A DNA stretch of 64,000 nucleotides from Zwartia vadi (GCF_030410375.1 NZ_JAUHHE010000009.1:1-64000), one strand, 5' to 3'; shown: positions 18,525 to 27,903, counted from the first letter of the stretch. Program-made: numbers and translations. Notes: generated by a model from the sequence alone, not told the origin.

Positions 18525-19898
18525 TCAATATCTCACATCTGAATATTCGATTGGGAACATCTCTAATGGCGATGCTGGTATCACTACATGATTCATGTTG
18601 AAGCGGTACGTTGCGCCACGTTGTATTTCTGCCGGAGAGTAAGGATAGGCAATGGATGTGATCAATCCACTCCACTCGGGGATTGGAAAGTGCACTGCGA
18701 TATGACTCACTGATTTCATCAATGCAGTGGCGAGTTCTTGAGTGTCCGCAGTCACTTGAAATAATAATCCTACCTCGTGACCGATCGCATGTAACGGCTC
18801 CATACCGCCCATCGTTGCATTTTTCCCAATCACCCTAAGATCGAGTCTATATTTTTTTTCAATCTCTGCGCCGTAGACAGCTTCGATTCGCTGCTTTGCT
18901 GTCACAAGCAATTGTTTCAGCCATGGATCTAACTGCCTGAGGATCAAAGGATCGCGGACTGTTCCGATAATGATCGACTGGTATCCAGCAAGCTCGGCAC
19001 CCTCGAGCTTGATTGTGTACTGATCAGAATGACGAAATGTGCTGCCCGAGACACGCACGGCACGATCAGAAATCGCTTCATAACGTGCCAACCTTGTATC
19101 TAGGACGCCCGACGGCTCGATCAATTCGTATGGCGAGGCATTCTCATACAAATTATGAGACGCAACGCTATCCGGATCACAGTAAAAATCAGGATTCGGG
19201 GCATCGATAATAAAATGATCGTCACGGACAATCGCAAAGTTGCAATCCGGATACTTTCTTTGCACCATGCATGCCGCACCACACTCCATGATTTTGGCGG
19301 CATGCCATGCCGAAGCGGGATTGATTCCATGCAGTACTGGCACTGCGGCAAATATCGAGGTGTCACTTGATCTGCCTGCGATAATGACATCGCATCCCTG
19401 TTCTAGCGCCTGTACAAAAGGTTCAGCTCCTGCCATACCCACTATGTGCGTGCTGCGTTCAATAACGGTCTCATCAAGGTGAGGGGCATTCTCCAGCGGC
19501 CTGATCTGACCATCCCGTAATTTTTTCTTTAGGTAGTCTTTATTTTGTTCGCTGTGAATAGCGCCCAAGCGGAATGACAGCTTTTCTTCACGTGCGATTT
19601 CCCGCGCGATACCTAACAGTCGCTCTAAATGAATGTCCGAACCGGATGTGCAAGCCGATCCCACGATCACTGGAATTCCAGCACTTCGACCTGCAAGCAA
19701 CATTAATCTGAGATCACGTTTGTATGCGGCACTGGAAAACATGCTGTCTCCAGAACCTAGATAGTGGGGACCCGGATCAGTCGAGCCTGAATCTGCGCCG
19801 ATAAAGTGTGGCTTAAGCGCCATCGCTCGACGAATGGTGTCTTCTTTGAATCCGGATCCCAACATTCCTGTTGCGGATAAAACGCGGACCTCTTTCAT
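18525..19898 (-). CDS. AtuA family protein (DUF1446), acyclic terpene utilization-like
   Basis: A 457-residue protein with the AtuA hallmark N-terminus: SATGMLGSGFKEDTIRRAM and FIGADSGSTDPGPHYLGSG, later AGAEPFVQALEQGCDVIIAGRSSD. The family is named from the Pseudomonas citronellol/geraniol degradation cluster, but most members occur in other catabolic operons and their reaction is unknown. No acyl-CoA carboxylase genes of the atu pathway are present, so terpene degradation is unlikely here. First gene of the operon AtuA - DUF4387 - MmgE/PrpD, divergent from the amidase/TctCBA operon across a 117-bp control region. Confidence 0.85.
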   Translation of the reverse strand: MKEVRVLSATGMLGSGFKEDTIRRAMALKPHFIGADSGSTDPGPHYLGSGDSMFSSAAYKRDLRLMLLAGRSAGIPVIVGSACTSGSDIHLERLLGIAREIAREEKLSFRLGAIHSEQNKDYLKKKLRDGQIRPLENAPHLDETVIERSTHIVGMAGAEPFVQALEQGCDVIIAGRSSDTSIFAAVPVLHGINPASAWHAAKIMECGAACMVQRKYPDCNFAIVRDDHFIIDAPNPDFYCDPDSVASHNLYENASPYELIEPSGVLDTRLARYEAISDRAVRVSGSTFRHSDQYTIKLEGAELAGYQSIIIGTVRDPLILRQLDPWLKQLLVTAKQRIEAVYGAEIEKKYRLDLRVIGKNATMGGMEPLHAIGHEVGLLFQVTADTQELATALMKSVSHIAVHFPIPEWSGLITSIAYPYSPAEIQRGATYRFNMNHVVIPASPLEMFPIEYSDVRY

Positions 19899-19960
19899 CT
19901 CTTGAGTCTCCTATGTTTGTCAGATTGCGCATCATTTTTGTACTCCGCGCAGGGTTGACA

Positions 19961-19988
19961 TTTGTATTTGTATCCCGCAGTATACAAA
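19961..19988. promoter_or_regulatory. Candidate operator between divergent operons
   Basis: The divergent control region has two tandem TTTGTAT half-sites (19961-19967 and 19967-19973) facing an inverted ATACAAA (19982-19988). The half-site is the same as that upstream of dctP and the flavoprotein at 35170. It could control both the AtuA and the amidase operon. Confidence 0.45.
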
Positions 19989-20015
19989 CGTCTACAACGT
20001 CTGGGGAATCTTTAT

Positions 20016-20219
20016 ATGCGCGCCAATGAAGATTTGGATAGGATCGAGTCCACCTTACTGGCTTCGGGGCTCACTGATACAGCTCAACAATTCCCTGAGG
20101 ATGTATTGGCCGCAGTCCAAGCGGCCGAGCGTGTTCGTGCGTCGTTGAATCTACCCCTAGACAACACACTTGAACCATGGCCCGCGATGCGCGTCGGGAG
20201 CACGTCATGCACTGGCTAA
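20016..20219 (+). CDS. AtzG-like small amidase partner (copy 1)
   Basis: A 67-residue helical protein. ATG 20016 with GGGA at 20003-20006 is preferred over the earlier in-frame start at 19962, which lies in the operator region and gives an extra 18 residues. The C-terminal half, AAVQAAERVRASLNLPLDN and then LEPWPAMR, matches the layout of AtzG/GatC-type partners, which wrap around an amidase and stabilise it. It overlaps the amidase start by 13 nt (20207-20219), indicating translational coupling. The relation to AtzG of the AtzE-AtzG 1-carboxybiuret hydrolase is by pattern and context only. Confidence 0.7.
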   Translation: MRANEDLDRIESTLLASGLTDTAQQFPEDVLAAVQAAERVRASLNLPLDNTLEPWPAMRVGSTSCTG

Positions 20220-21574
20220 CCGCGTCCCAGATCAGTACAGGTTATAGAGACAAGCTATTTTCACCGACGGAGCTTGTGAGAGATCTATTAGCGCGTATTG
20301 AAAAATACGATCGCCAATACAACGCCTTCATACACATTGACCCACAAGCCGCACTTGATGCGGCGCAACAGGCGGAAAATGAGATTCAAGCTGGAAAAAA
20401 AAGAGGCCCTCTGCATGGGGTACCAATCGGAGTCAAAGATATTATCGACGTCGCGGGGGAAGTGACAAGCTGCCATTCCGCTCTCATGCTTGATCATGTT
20501 GCGACCCATGATGCAACAGTGATCAAAAACCTGAGAGCCGCAGGCGCAATTATCTTAGGAAAACTTTCTCTCCACGAGTTCGCCATTGGCGGGCCTTCAT
20601 TTGATCTTCCGTTTCCTCCAGCCCGCAATCCTTGGAATCCCGATCATCATCCCGGCGGCTCTTCTTCAGGCTCGGGCACAGCGTTGGCAGCGGGTTTCCT
20701 ACCACTTGCCCTAGGAACCGATACAGGCGGATCCATACGCAATCCGGCAGCTGCTTGCGGAATCGTCGGCCTGAAACCAACGTATGACTTAGTCTCGAGA
20801 GAGGGCGTCTTTCCGCTTTCGTTTTCATTGGACCACGTCGGCCCGATGAGTCGTTCCGTGCAAGATGCCGCGCTGGCGCTCGATGCGCTTGTCTCGACGC
20901 GCTCAAGTGCGCATCAACGTTCTTTCACAAGCGATCTTGATAAGGGTGCCAAAGGACTTCGGATCGGATTTATCAGGAATTTTCATGAGCGTGACATAGT
21001 CGCCGACCGCGAAGTCACTGCTGCGCTCAATGAAGCAGCCAACACCTTTCGGGAACTCGGTGCAAAGGTCGATGACATAGAATTTCCACTATTTCACGAG
21101 ATGGCTGCTACGCAAAAAGTTATTCAAATGTCTGAGGGGTATGCCGTTCATGCCAAATGGCTATCTTCTCGCGCAAAAAGTTACGGTCAAACCTCGCGCC
21201 GCAAGCTTATTGCCGGGGCATTTTTTTCTGCCGCCGACTACGTCCATGCCATGCAACGACGCAGGCAATACATTCAAGCTATTAACGAGCTTTTTTGTGA
21301 TCATGACGTTTTACTTTGCGTCAATTCAATGGAGCCGGCATGTCGAATTGACGATGAACAGGAACTTTTAAGGACATATTCGCGTCAAGCGCGCGCCATG
21401 TTTAATCTCACCGGCCACCCTGCACTCGCCTTAATGAGCGGCATGAGTCAGACTGCACTTCCGCTCTCAATGCAACTGGTCGGTCGGTATTATGACGAAG
21501 CCACGCTGCTCAGAGCCGGTGCAGCGTATGAACGGGCGACCACATGGCATACGATGCATCCGCAGTTAGATTAA
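20207..21574 (+). CDS. Amidase signature family hydrolase (copy 1)
   Basis: Hydrolyses a carboxamide or carbamoyl bond; 455 residues from ATG 20207, which has GGGAG at 20196-20200. An ATG at 20177 is less likely. The Ser-cisSer-Lys triad is complete: Lys in VPIGVKDIID, cis-Ser in HPGGSSSGSG and nucleophilic Ser in TDTGGSIRNPAAACG. Closest kinds are AtzE- and GatA-like amidases, which need a small partner, and one is encoded directly before it. It opens an operon with a TctCBA transporter and a second amidase pair. The amide it cleaves is unknown. Confidence 0.9.
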   Translation: MHWLTASQISTGYRDKLFSPTELVRDLLARIEKYDRQYNAFIHIDPQAALDAAQQAENEIQAGKKRGPLHGVPIGVKDIIDVAGEVTSCHSALMLDHVATHDATVIKNLRAAGAIILGKLSLHEFAIGGPSFDLPFPPARNPWNPDHHPGGSSSGSGTALAAGFLPLALGTDTGGSIRNPAAACGIVGLKPTYDLVSREGVFPLSFSLDHVGPMSRSVQDAALALDALVSTRSSAHQRSFTSDLDKGAKGLRIGFIRNFHERDIVADREVTAALNEAANTFRELGAKVDDIEFPLFHEMAATQKVIQMSEGYAVHAKWLSSRAKSYGQTSRRKLIAGAFFSAADYVHAMQRRRQYIQAINELFCDHDVLLCVNSMEPACRIDDEQELLRTYSRQARAMFNLTGHPALALMSGMSQTALPLSMQLVGRYYDEATLLRAGAAYERATTWHTMHPQLD

Positions 21575-21737
21575 CGCTAAACATCTGTCCACCTCGATTA
21601 ATTTTTCTTACTTTTCGCTGAAATCATATTTCTGTATTTTAAACAGTTGAAATTCCTTGCTGTTGTTTGACTGGTTCCTTTTTCGATTTAGTTTTTCGCA
21701 AACATCTCGTCGCTCAAGCAAACTCAAAGGTGCTGAC

Positions 21738-22715
21738 ATGAATCAACTATTGAACGCTCTTGTTCGCAGTCTATGTACCGCCACAGCTTTAATCGCCATG
21801 GCTTTTTCGGCGAACGCCCAGACCTATCCCAACAAAGATATTTCCTTTATCGTTCCATTCAACCCTGGTGGTTCCGCCGACCCTTTATCACGCGCGTTCG
21901 CAGCCGAACTTGCCAAGACACTACCCGGCACTGTCAATATTATTAATCGCGCCGGCGGTTCTGCCACCATTGGAACCAACGCGATTGTCCGTGCCGCGCC
22001 CGATGGCTATACGATCGGCCTAGGGGATAGCGCGGCCTTGGCTTATCAGCCGCTAGTCAATAAAGATCTAGCTTACAAGTCTACACAAGACTACACCACC
22101 ATCATCAACTTGGCCTTTGTGCCCGCCATGCTTGTCGTGAGAGCCGACTCTCCATGGAAGACGTTCGAGGATTTTGTGGCAGATGCCAGAAAGAATCCAG
22201 ACAAAATCAGAATTGGTGTGTCGGGCGTGCGCTCTATCGCTGATTTGGCTGTACAACAACTAAATCGCGCAGCGAAAATCAAACTCGACACGATCCCGTT
22301 CACCGGAGGCGGAGGCGAGGCTTTGGTCGCGCTGTTGGGAGGGCGCATCGAAGGCGCGATGGGATATGGTCCAAATACCGCAGCCCAGGTCCGAGCTGGA
22401 AAGCTTCGAGTCCTGGCTGTATTTACGAAAGGCAAATACGTTCTGGCGCCCGAAGCCACTTCGATTTTCGATGCCGGATACGACGCAACCCTACCTGCAA
22501 GCTACAGCATCATCGCACCCAAAGGGCTTCCCAAAGAGGTGCATGCGAAGTTAGTGGATGCCTCACTCAAGGCGGTACAGTCTAAAGAATTTATCGACTT
22601 CGCCAACAGAAGCGGTTTCGTGATAGATACAAAAGACTCTGCCGGTACGAGCCAATACTTATCTGATCTGGCGAAAATGTTCTCCGAGCTCATCACTTGG
22701 ATGGATAAAAAATAA
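21738..22715 (+). CDS. Bug/TctC family periplasmic binding protein
   Basis: Receptor of a tripartite tricarboxylate-type transporter, 325 residues from ATG 21738 (AAAGG at 21726-21730). A longer frame from 21657 lacks a credible leader. The signal peptide runs to about residue 28 (AMAFSANAQ). The mature start TYPNKDISFIVPFNPGGSAD has the conserved ligand-loop PFxPGG, and NRAGGSATIGTNAIVRAAPDGYT is the second conserved loop. It is followed by its own TctB and TctA genes, so unlike most Bug proteins it is a transporter component rather than an orphan. Ligand probably a carboxylate or its amide. Confidence 0.9.
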   Translation: MNQLLNALVRSLCTATALIAMAFSANAQTYPNKDISFIVPFNPGGSADPLSRAFAAELAKTLPGTVNIINRAGGSATIGTNAIVRAAPDGYTIGLGDSAALAYQPLVNKDLAYKSTQDYTTIINLAFVPAMLVVRADSPWKTFEDFVADARKNPDKIRIGVSGVRSIADLAVQQLNRAAKIKLDTIPFTGGGGEALVALLGGRIEGAMGYGPNTAAQVRAGKLRVLAVFTKGKYVLAPEATSIFDAGYDATLPASYSIIAPKGLPKEVHAKLVDASLKAVQSKEFIDFANRSGFVIDTKDSAGTSQYLSDLAKMFSELITWMDKK

Positions 22716-22735
22716 ATTCATTCAAAGCCGACACT

Positions 22736-23209
22736 ATGCAATCAGTTAAATGGAGTCGCAGCAAAGGGTACATCGCGGTGGGCGCGATAGGCGTAGGCCT
22801 ATCCGTCCTTTACCTTGCGCTGTCCTTTCAAATGCCAATGGGACGAGTGCGTCAACCGGGAGCCGGGGTCTTCCCTGTCATCTCTGGCTTTTTATTACTC
22901 CTTGGAAGCGTCTCCGCCATTTGGGAGGGTTTCAAGCTACGCAAAAGTGAAGAGATCGAATTACCTGCCGGAAGCGATCTCTACCGACTCTTGACCGTTT
23001 TAGGCGGAATATTGGGTTATCTCATACTTTTACCAATCCTCGGACAACTTGTGAGCAGCACTATTTTTTGCTTTGTGCTGATTCGCGCACTGTCTAGCCT
23101 ACCTTATTGGCGAGTCATTTTGTACGCAATAATCATGGCGGGTCTCGCATATCTTTTATTTGTGCGCCTGTTGATGTTACCCATGCCTGTAGGCATTTTC
23201 GGACTCTAA
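22736..23209 (+). CDS. Tripartite tricarboxylate transporter small subunit, TctB family
   Basis: A 157-residue inner-membrane protein with four predicted helices, the usual TctB arrangement. RVRQPGAGVFPVISGFLLLL (about 38-57) is the conserved loop and second helix. It lies 20 nt after the binding protein and 15 nt before TctA. Confidence 0.88.
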   Translation: MQSVKWSRSKGYIAVGAIGVGLSVLYLALSFQMPMGRVRQPGAGVFPVISGFLLLLGSVSAIWEGFKLRKSEEIELPAGSDLYRLLTVLGGILGYLILLPILGQLVSSTIFCFVLIRALSSLPYWRVILYAIIMAGLAYLLFVRLLMLPMPVGIFGL

Positions 23210-23224
23210 AACAGGACCTCCTCC

Positions 23225-24733
23225 ATGGATCCGCTTTCCGGTTTATTTCACGGCCTTAGCGTTGTCTTCTCTTTTCAAAATTTGCTCGCCGCTTTTTTTG
23301 GTGCGCTTGCTGGCACGGCTTTAGGCGTTCTACCCGGTCTGGGGCCCGTCGCGGGTGTTGCGATTCTTTTACCCATCACATTTACCTTGCCTCCCACAGC
23401 AGGGCTGATCATGATGGCGGGCATCTACTACGGCGCGCAGTACGGTGGTTCGACTACAGCCATTCTGGTCAACATGCCGGGAGAGTCCTCTTCCGTCGTA
23501 ACCTGTATTGATGGCTACAAACTCACCCAGAGAGGTCGTGCGGGTGGGGTGCTGTCCATTGTCGCGATTGGCTCATTTATCGGTGGCACTGTCTCTGTGA
23601 TAGGCGTCATGCTCTTTTCGCCTACCCTCGCACAGCTTGGTATCCTGTTTGGACCGGCAGAATTTTTCGCTCTGACCGCTGGCGGTCTATTACTCTTGTC
23701 CCGCATCTCAGGCGGCTCATTTGCCGCGGGTATTTTGCCGATGGCCTTGGGAATGGTCTTGAGCACGGTCGGCGAAGAAGCGGTGACAGCGATGAATCGC
23801 TTCACCTTCGGTTTCAACGACCTGAGTCAAGGTTTCGATCTGGTGCCTCTCGTTGTGGGGTTATATGGTGTCACCGAAATTATGTTTTTGGTGGAGCGTA
23901 TTAAAAGCCAGCCCTTACCTGTTCCCGTAGGTTTACGTGACATGCTGCCAACCAGAGAGGAGTTGCGACGCTCTTGGGCGCCGTATGGTCGGGGCACGAT
24001 AGTGGGGTTTATTTTCGGCTTGCTGCCCGGCCCTTCCGCGACACTCTCGAGCTTTGCCTCCTATCGTCTGGAGAAAGGCGTTTCTAAACATCGTGACGAA
24101 ATCGGAGAAGGAGCAATCGAAGGTGTGGCGGGCCCTGAAACCGCCAACAATGCCGCGGCGACTTCTTCGATGGTTCCTCTTTTATCGCTTGGTATGCCTT
24201 TCGGAGCCATTACAGCGCTCATGATGGCTGCCATGATGGTCTATGGTGTCCAACCCGGTCCGCTTCTCATGACGGACCATCCTGAGATTTTCTGGGGTGT
24301 GATCGCGTCTATGCTGATTGGAAACGTCATGCTTCTAGCCTTGAATATTCCAATGATCAGCGTTTGGGTCAGCTTGCTCAGAATCCCCTCGCATATTTTA
24401 CTGACCATGATTTTATTAGTGGCGGTAATAGGTTCTTACAGTGTTCGCAACAGTATTCTGGATGTTTATGTGTTGTTTTTTATCGGGCTCATTGGCTATG
24501 TCTTCAGAAAACTCGATTTTCAACTCGCTCCATTGGTAGTGGGTGTCGTGCTCGGGCCTTTGATTGAAAAACACATGCGCGAAGCATTATTCATGAGCCG
24601 GGGCGACTTGCTGGTATATGTCTCTAGCCCGATCGCCATCGGAATCTGGATCCTTGTTCTACTTGTGATGGTGCCTCAGATCAAGGACTCGTTGCTTCGC
24701 AAGCTATTCATTGGCAACAAAGGAATTGAATAG
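23225..24733 (+). CDS. Tripartite tricarboxylate transporter large permease, TctA family
   Basis: A 502-residue inner-membrane transport subunit with about 12 helices. Family signatures include GVLPGLGPVAGVAILLPITF (about 36-55), YYGAQYGGSTTAILVNMPGE (about 68-87) and GVAGPETANNAAATSSMVPL (about 298-317). It completes the TctCBA set. Proton or Na+-coupled uptake of a carboxylate across the inner membrane is expected. Confidence 0.93.
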   Translation: MDPLSGLFHGLSVVFSFQNLLAAFFGALAGTALGVLPGLGPVAGVAILLPITFTLPPTAGLIMMAGIYYGAQYGGSTTAILVNMPGESSSVVTCIDGYKLTQRGRAGGVLSIVAIGSFIGGTVSVIGVMLFSPTLAQLGILFGPAEFFALTAGGLLLLSRISGGSFAAGILPMALGMVLSTVGEEAVTAMNRFTFGFNDLSQGFDLVPLVVGLYGVTEIMFLVERIKSQPLPVPVGLRDMLPTREELRRSWAPYGRGTIVGFIFGLLPGPSATLSSFASYRLEKGVSKHRDEIGEGAIEGVAGPETANNAAATSSMVPLLSLGMPFGAITALMMAAMMVYGVQPGPLLMTDHPEIFWGVIASMLIGNVMLLALNIPMISVWVSLLRIPSHILLTMILLVAVIGSYSVRNSILDVYVLFFIGLIGYVFRKLDFQLAPLVVGVVLGPLIEKHMREALFMSRGDLLVYVSSPIAIGIWILVLLVMVPQIKDSLLRKLFIGNKGIE

Positions 24734-24781
24734 TCAGTCGGCAATTTTTTAAAACGATCATCAATCATTCTGGAGGACAAT

Positions 24782-24976
24782 GTGGACGATGCTGAACTGA
24801 TTAAAAAATATGCTCAGTGCATGCAGGATTTTGACTTTTCTATTCAAAGAGCTGGAGAACTCTTCTCGGAAGTCAGCCAACTCCGCGAAGAGATTCGCCG
24901 CGCAAGTGTCGTCCTCACATTTGATGATGAACCCTCGGGATTCGTAACTTTGCTTGAGAAAAAGGCCGGGAAATGA
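24782..24976 (+). CDS. AtzG-like small amidase partner (copy 2)
   Basis: A 64-residue protein beginning at GTG 24782 with a strong GGAGG 7 nt before it. Predicted to be mainly helical (LIKKYAQCMQDF, LFSEVSQLREEIRRA), ending in a short extended tail (DDEPSGFVTLLEKKAGK). Size, position and the four-base overlap (ATGA) with the downstream amidase mirror the pair at 20016-21574. It looks like an AtzG/GatC-type chaperone subunit, diverged from copy 1. Easy to miss because of size and GTG start. Confidence 0.65.
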   Translation: MDDAELIKKYAQCMQDFDFSIQRAGELFSEVSQLREEIRRASVVLTFDDEPSGFVTLLEKKAGK

Positions 24977-26394
24977 GCCAGGACATTCATAATCTCAGCC
25001 TGACCGCATTAGCCAAGGCCATTGCCAGTCGAGAGGTGACTGCGGAATCAGCCGTCCAAGCCTGCCTTGACCGCATCGCCCTCTGGCAACCCTCCCGCAA
25101 TTGTTTCGTTGAAGTCGATGGAGAGGCCGCCTTGGAGCAAGCCCGAGCTTGCGATCTTCACTTGGCCTCAGGCGGAAAGGTGCAAGGTTCCATGTATGGT
25201 GTACCACTTGCACACAAAGACATGTTTTACCGACCAGGTGTTGGCTCTACTGGAGGCACTGAAATCCGTCGCGACTGGATCGCCTCAACAACCGCCACTG
25301 TCTTGACCAGATTAGACCAACAAGGCGCGATTCAACTTGGTCGACTGAGTATGTCTGAATTTGCAGCGGGACCGACAGGTCACAATATTCACTACGGACA
25401 CTGCCGCAACGCCTACAACCGAGACCATATCTCTGGCGGGTCCTCAAGCGGCTCGGGAGTCGCCGTCGCTGCACGACTGGTATATGGCGCACTCGGCTCT
25501 GACACGGGGGGCTCCGTCAGGCTTCCTGCCGCCGCCAACGGTGTACTAGGCCTCAAACCAACTTACGGTCGTGTTAGTCGCTATGGGGCAATGCCAAGAT
25601 CCTGGAGTCTCGATCATGTTGGTGTCTTGGGGCGGACGGCCGCAGACTGTGCCTTGATGATGAACGCGATTGCCGGGGCGGATAGAAACGATTCCACGGC
25701 GAGTGTTCACCACGTTCCCGATTATCTGGCAAGTCTCAGTCAATCAATAAAAGGTTTGCGGATAGGTGTACCTTCAATCGAAACACTGGGTCATTCAATA
25801 GAGCCTGACGTCGTCAAAGGCCTTGAACATAGCCTATCCGTTTTACGTGAACTGGGTGCCGTCATCGTTCCTGTTCAAATGCCCGATATGAGGTCTGTAT
25901 TTTTTGTTGCCGAAACTATCGTAAAGTGCGAGGCTGCCACGATGCATCGCGAGTGGCTGAAAAACAGGCCACAAGACTACTCTCCACAAGTGCGCAGTCG
26001 AATCGAAGCGGGCCTCACGATTCCCGCCACGTATTATCTCGATGCGATGAGATTGCGCAAACAGCTCACCGATCAATTTTTATCCAACACAATGGCTAAT
26101 GTTGATGTGATTCACATGCCTGTCATGTGCGGCCGCGTCCCGTCTATTGCTGAAACGGACATTGATGGCAGCGGTGATAAGGTACGTGCCCTGGTCAGCA
26201 GACTGACCACGCTGACTCGGCCAATTAATCTTTTCGGTCTGCCATCCATCAGCATACCTTGCGGATTTGATCCACTTGGACTTCCCCTGTCCTTTCAGCT
26301 GATCGGATATCCTTTCACCGAAGCGCAATTGTTAAATATCGCGCACACCTTCGAGGAAGTGACAAACTACCACCTGCATGAGCCGACACTCTAA
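24973..26394 (+). CDS. Amidase signature family hydrolase (copy 2)
   Basis: A 473-residue amidase with all catalytic elements: Lys in PLAHKDMFY, cis-Ser in SGGSSSGSG and nucleophile in SDTGGSVRLPAAANG, then GLKPTYGRVSRYGA. It differs enough from copy 1 (lower identity outside the core, different lid) that a separate substrate is likely. ATG 24973 overlaps the small partner's stop, and its own TAA overlaps the ATG of the following MmgE/PrpD gene, so three proteins are translationally coupled. Confidence 0.9.
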   Translation: MSQDIHNLSLTALAKAIASREVTAESAVQACLDRIALWQPSRNCFVEVDGEAALEQARACDLHLASGGKVQGSMYGVPLAHKDMFYRPGVGSTGGTEIRRDWIASTTATVLTRLDQQGAIQLGRLSMSEFAAGPTGHNIHYGHCRNAYNRDHISGGSSSGSGVAVAARLVYGALGSDTGGSVRLPAAANGVLGLKPTYGRVSRYGAMPRSWSLDHVGVLGRTAADCALMMNAIAGADRNDSTASVHHVPDYLASLSQSIKGLRIGVPSIETLGHSIEPDVVKGLEHSLSVLRELGAVIVPVQMPDMRSVFFVAETIVKCEAATMHREWLKNRPQDYSPQVRSRIEAGLTIPATYYLDAMRLRKQLTDQFLSNTMANVDVIHMPVMCGRVPSIAETDIDGSGDKVRALVSRLTTLTRPINLFGLPSISIPCGFDPLGLPLSFQLIGYPFTEAQLLNIAHTFEEVTNYHLHEPTL

Positions 26395-27806
26395 TGTCAA
26401 CGCGAGACTATGATGGCGCATCGCGTGGGAATATCACTCGCGAATTTGTAGCGCTGATACGCGATTGGGAGCCCAACAGTCCCGAGCTCATTGAGGCCGC
26501 ACGCCTATTTTTGATTGATGGTTTAGCGGTCAGCTTCGCGGGTTCTAGTGAAACGGGTCCGTATTATGCCGGTGAACTTGCGCGCCTTCAATGTGATAGC
26601 CCGATGGCCACAGTCATCGGCCAAAACCTCAGCACCTCTCTTTCCAGTGCGGCTCAAATCAATGGCATGTCGATGCACGTTCTGGACTATGAGCCGATGT
26701 GGAATCCCCCTAATCACGCACTCTCTTGCATACTGCCAAGTTTGCTCGCTCTCGCCGAGTTTCGCGAGCATCAAGGCTCGGGGCCTCAAGGCGCGGCCTT
26801 AATGCGCGCACTGCTCAAAGGTATCGAGGCGCAAGGACGATTGCGTCTATCTTCGGGTCAAATCGAGCCAAGGGAGTTGAGCCTTCATCCACCGGGAGTC
26901 GTTGGGCCACTTGCATGCGCGCTTGCCTGCGGCGATCTCCTGGGTTTAACCGAAAGCCAGATGGTGGCGGCCATCGGCATCGCGGCGTCCCGAGCGTGTG
27001 GCATTCTAGCGAATGTCGGTTCGATGACCAAAGCACTGCACTGCGGTGACGCGAGTCGAAACGGCCTTGAGGCAGCGCTTTTAGCGGAAAAAGGTTTTTC
27101 TGCCAACTTGGATGCTCTGGCAGGACCGCGTGGATATGGGTATGCCTATTTTGGGGAGCGCTTTGACACCAAACCTTTGCATGCGCCGCTCTTGATTGCT
27201 CGAGCGCTCGATCCAGGTCCTGCGTGGAAACTTTTTCCCTCCCAATATGCAACCCATTTTGTCATTACAGCCGCGCTTGACTGTCGAAGTCGCATCCCTG
27301 ATCCCTCAAGGATTGCATCCATCGAAATAGTCACACCTGTTATGCCGTACATCGATCGACCCTCACCAAACTCAGGACTCGATGGAAAGTTTTCGCTCCA
27401 ATACTGCGCGGTTGTCGCTTTACTGGATCAAACTGTCAACCTTGCCTCGTTTACAGATGAGCGAAGATTCGCAGCGGATACCATCGATTTATTGGCTAAT
27501 ACACACTTGAAGCAAACGTCTGAAATTTCAGGCCGTTTCGACGCCATGCATGTCGATGTGACAGTCACGCTTATCGACGACTCTCAGATCCGACAACGAT
27601 GCGCCGCCCCCCTAGGCAGCTGGTCCAGGCCTATTGCGTCGAAAGACATCGAAACTAAAGCACATGACTTGCTGGATCCCCGACTTTCAATTCAAGAGAA
27701 GCAGACTTTTTGGGGCATGCTCTCGAAACCAGCTGAACACATTCAAATTTCAACTTTATTACGCTGTCTTGCGAACTCTAAAAACAGTCAGACCAGCCTT
27801 TCTTGA
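26394..27806 (+). CDS. MmgE/PrpD family protein (copy 2), altered active-site segment
   Basis: A 470-residue MmgE/PrpD relative that ends the amidase/TctCBA operon. The active-site segment reads MHVLDYEPMWNPPNH where typical members have HxxDYDDTxxPxxxH. The first Asp and the last His are kept, but the second and third acidic positions and the Thr are changed (Glu, Pro, Met). This suggests a changed reaction or specificity rather than simple loss, since the rest of the fold (LHPPGVVGPLACALACGDLLG, ALHCGDASRNGLEAALLAEKG) is intact. Start codon overlaps the amidase stop (TAATG). Confidence 0.83.
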   Translation: MSTRDYDGASRGNITREFVALIRDWEPNSPELIEAARLFLIDGLAVSFAGSSETGPYYAGELARLQCDSPMATVIGQNLSTSLSSAAQINGMSMHVLDYEPMWNPPNHALSCILPSLLALAEFREHQGSGPQGAALMRALLKGIEAQGRLRLSSGQIEPRELSLHPPGVVGPLACALACGDLLGLTESQMVAAIGIAASRACGILANVGSMTKALHCGDASRNGLEAALLAEKGFSANLDALAGPRGYGYAYFGERFDTKPLHAPLLIARALDPGPAWKLFPSQYATHFVITAALDCRSRIPDPSRIASIEIVTPVMPYIDRPSPNSGLDGKFSLQYCAVVALLDQTVNLASFTDERRFAADTIDLLANTHLKQTSEISGRFDAMHVDVTVTLIDDSQIRQRCAAPLGSWSRPIASKDIETKAHDLLDPRLSIQEKQTFWGMLSKPAEHIQISTLLRCLANSKNSQTSLS

Positions 27807-27864
27807 GTAAAGCAAGATTAGGGTTTGACAGACGTAAAGAACCTACGATTGCAACGGATACTTC

Positions 27865-27903
27865 TTGACATCCAAAGTGGTATTCGTAAATATACACTTG
27901 TAT
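27865..27903 (+). promoter_or_regulatory. Possible promoter and operator before the ABC operon
   Basis: The 226-bp gap before the ABC operon contains TTGACA (27865-27870), a consensus -35, with TAAATA 16 nt downstream as a weak -10. ATACACTTGTAT (27892-27903) is an inverted repeat, ten of twelve positions symmetric, of the same ATACA/TGTAT type as the palindrome at 35239. The rest of the gap shows nothing recognisable. Confidence 0.4.

Noticed and set aside
18525-19898. Acyclic terpene (citronellol/geraniol) degradation locus
   Set aside because: Only the AtuA-type gene is present; the carboxylase, hydratase and dehydrogenase genes of that pathway are absent.
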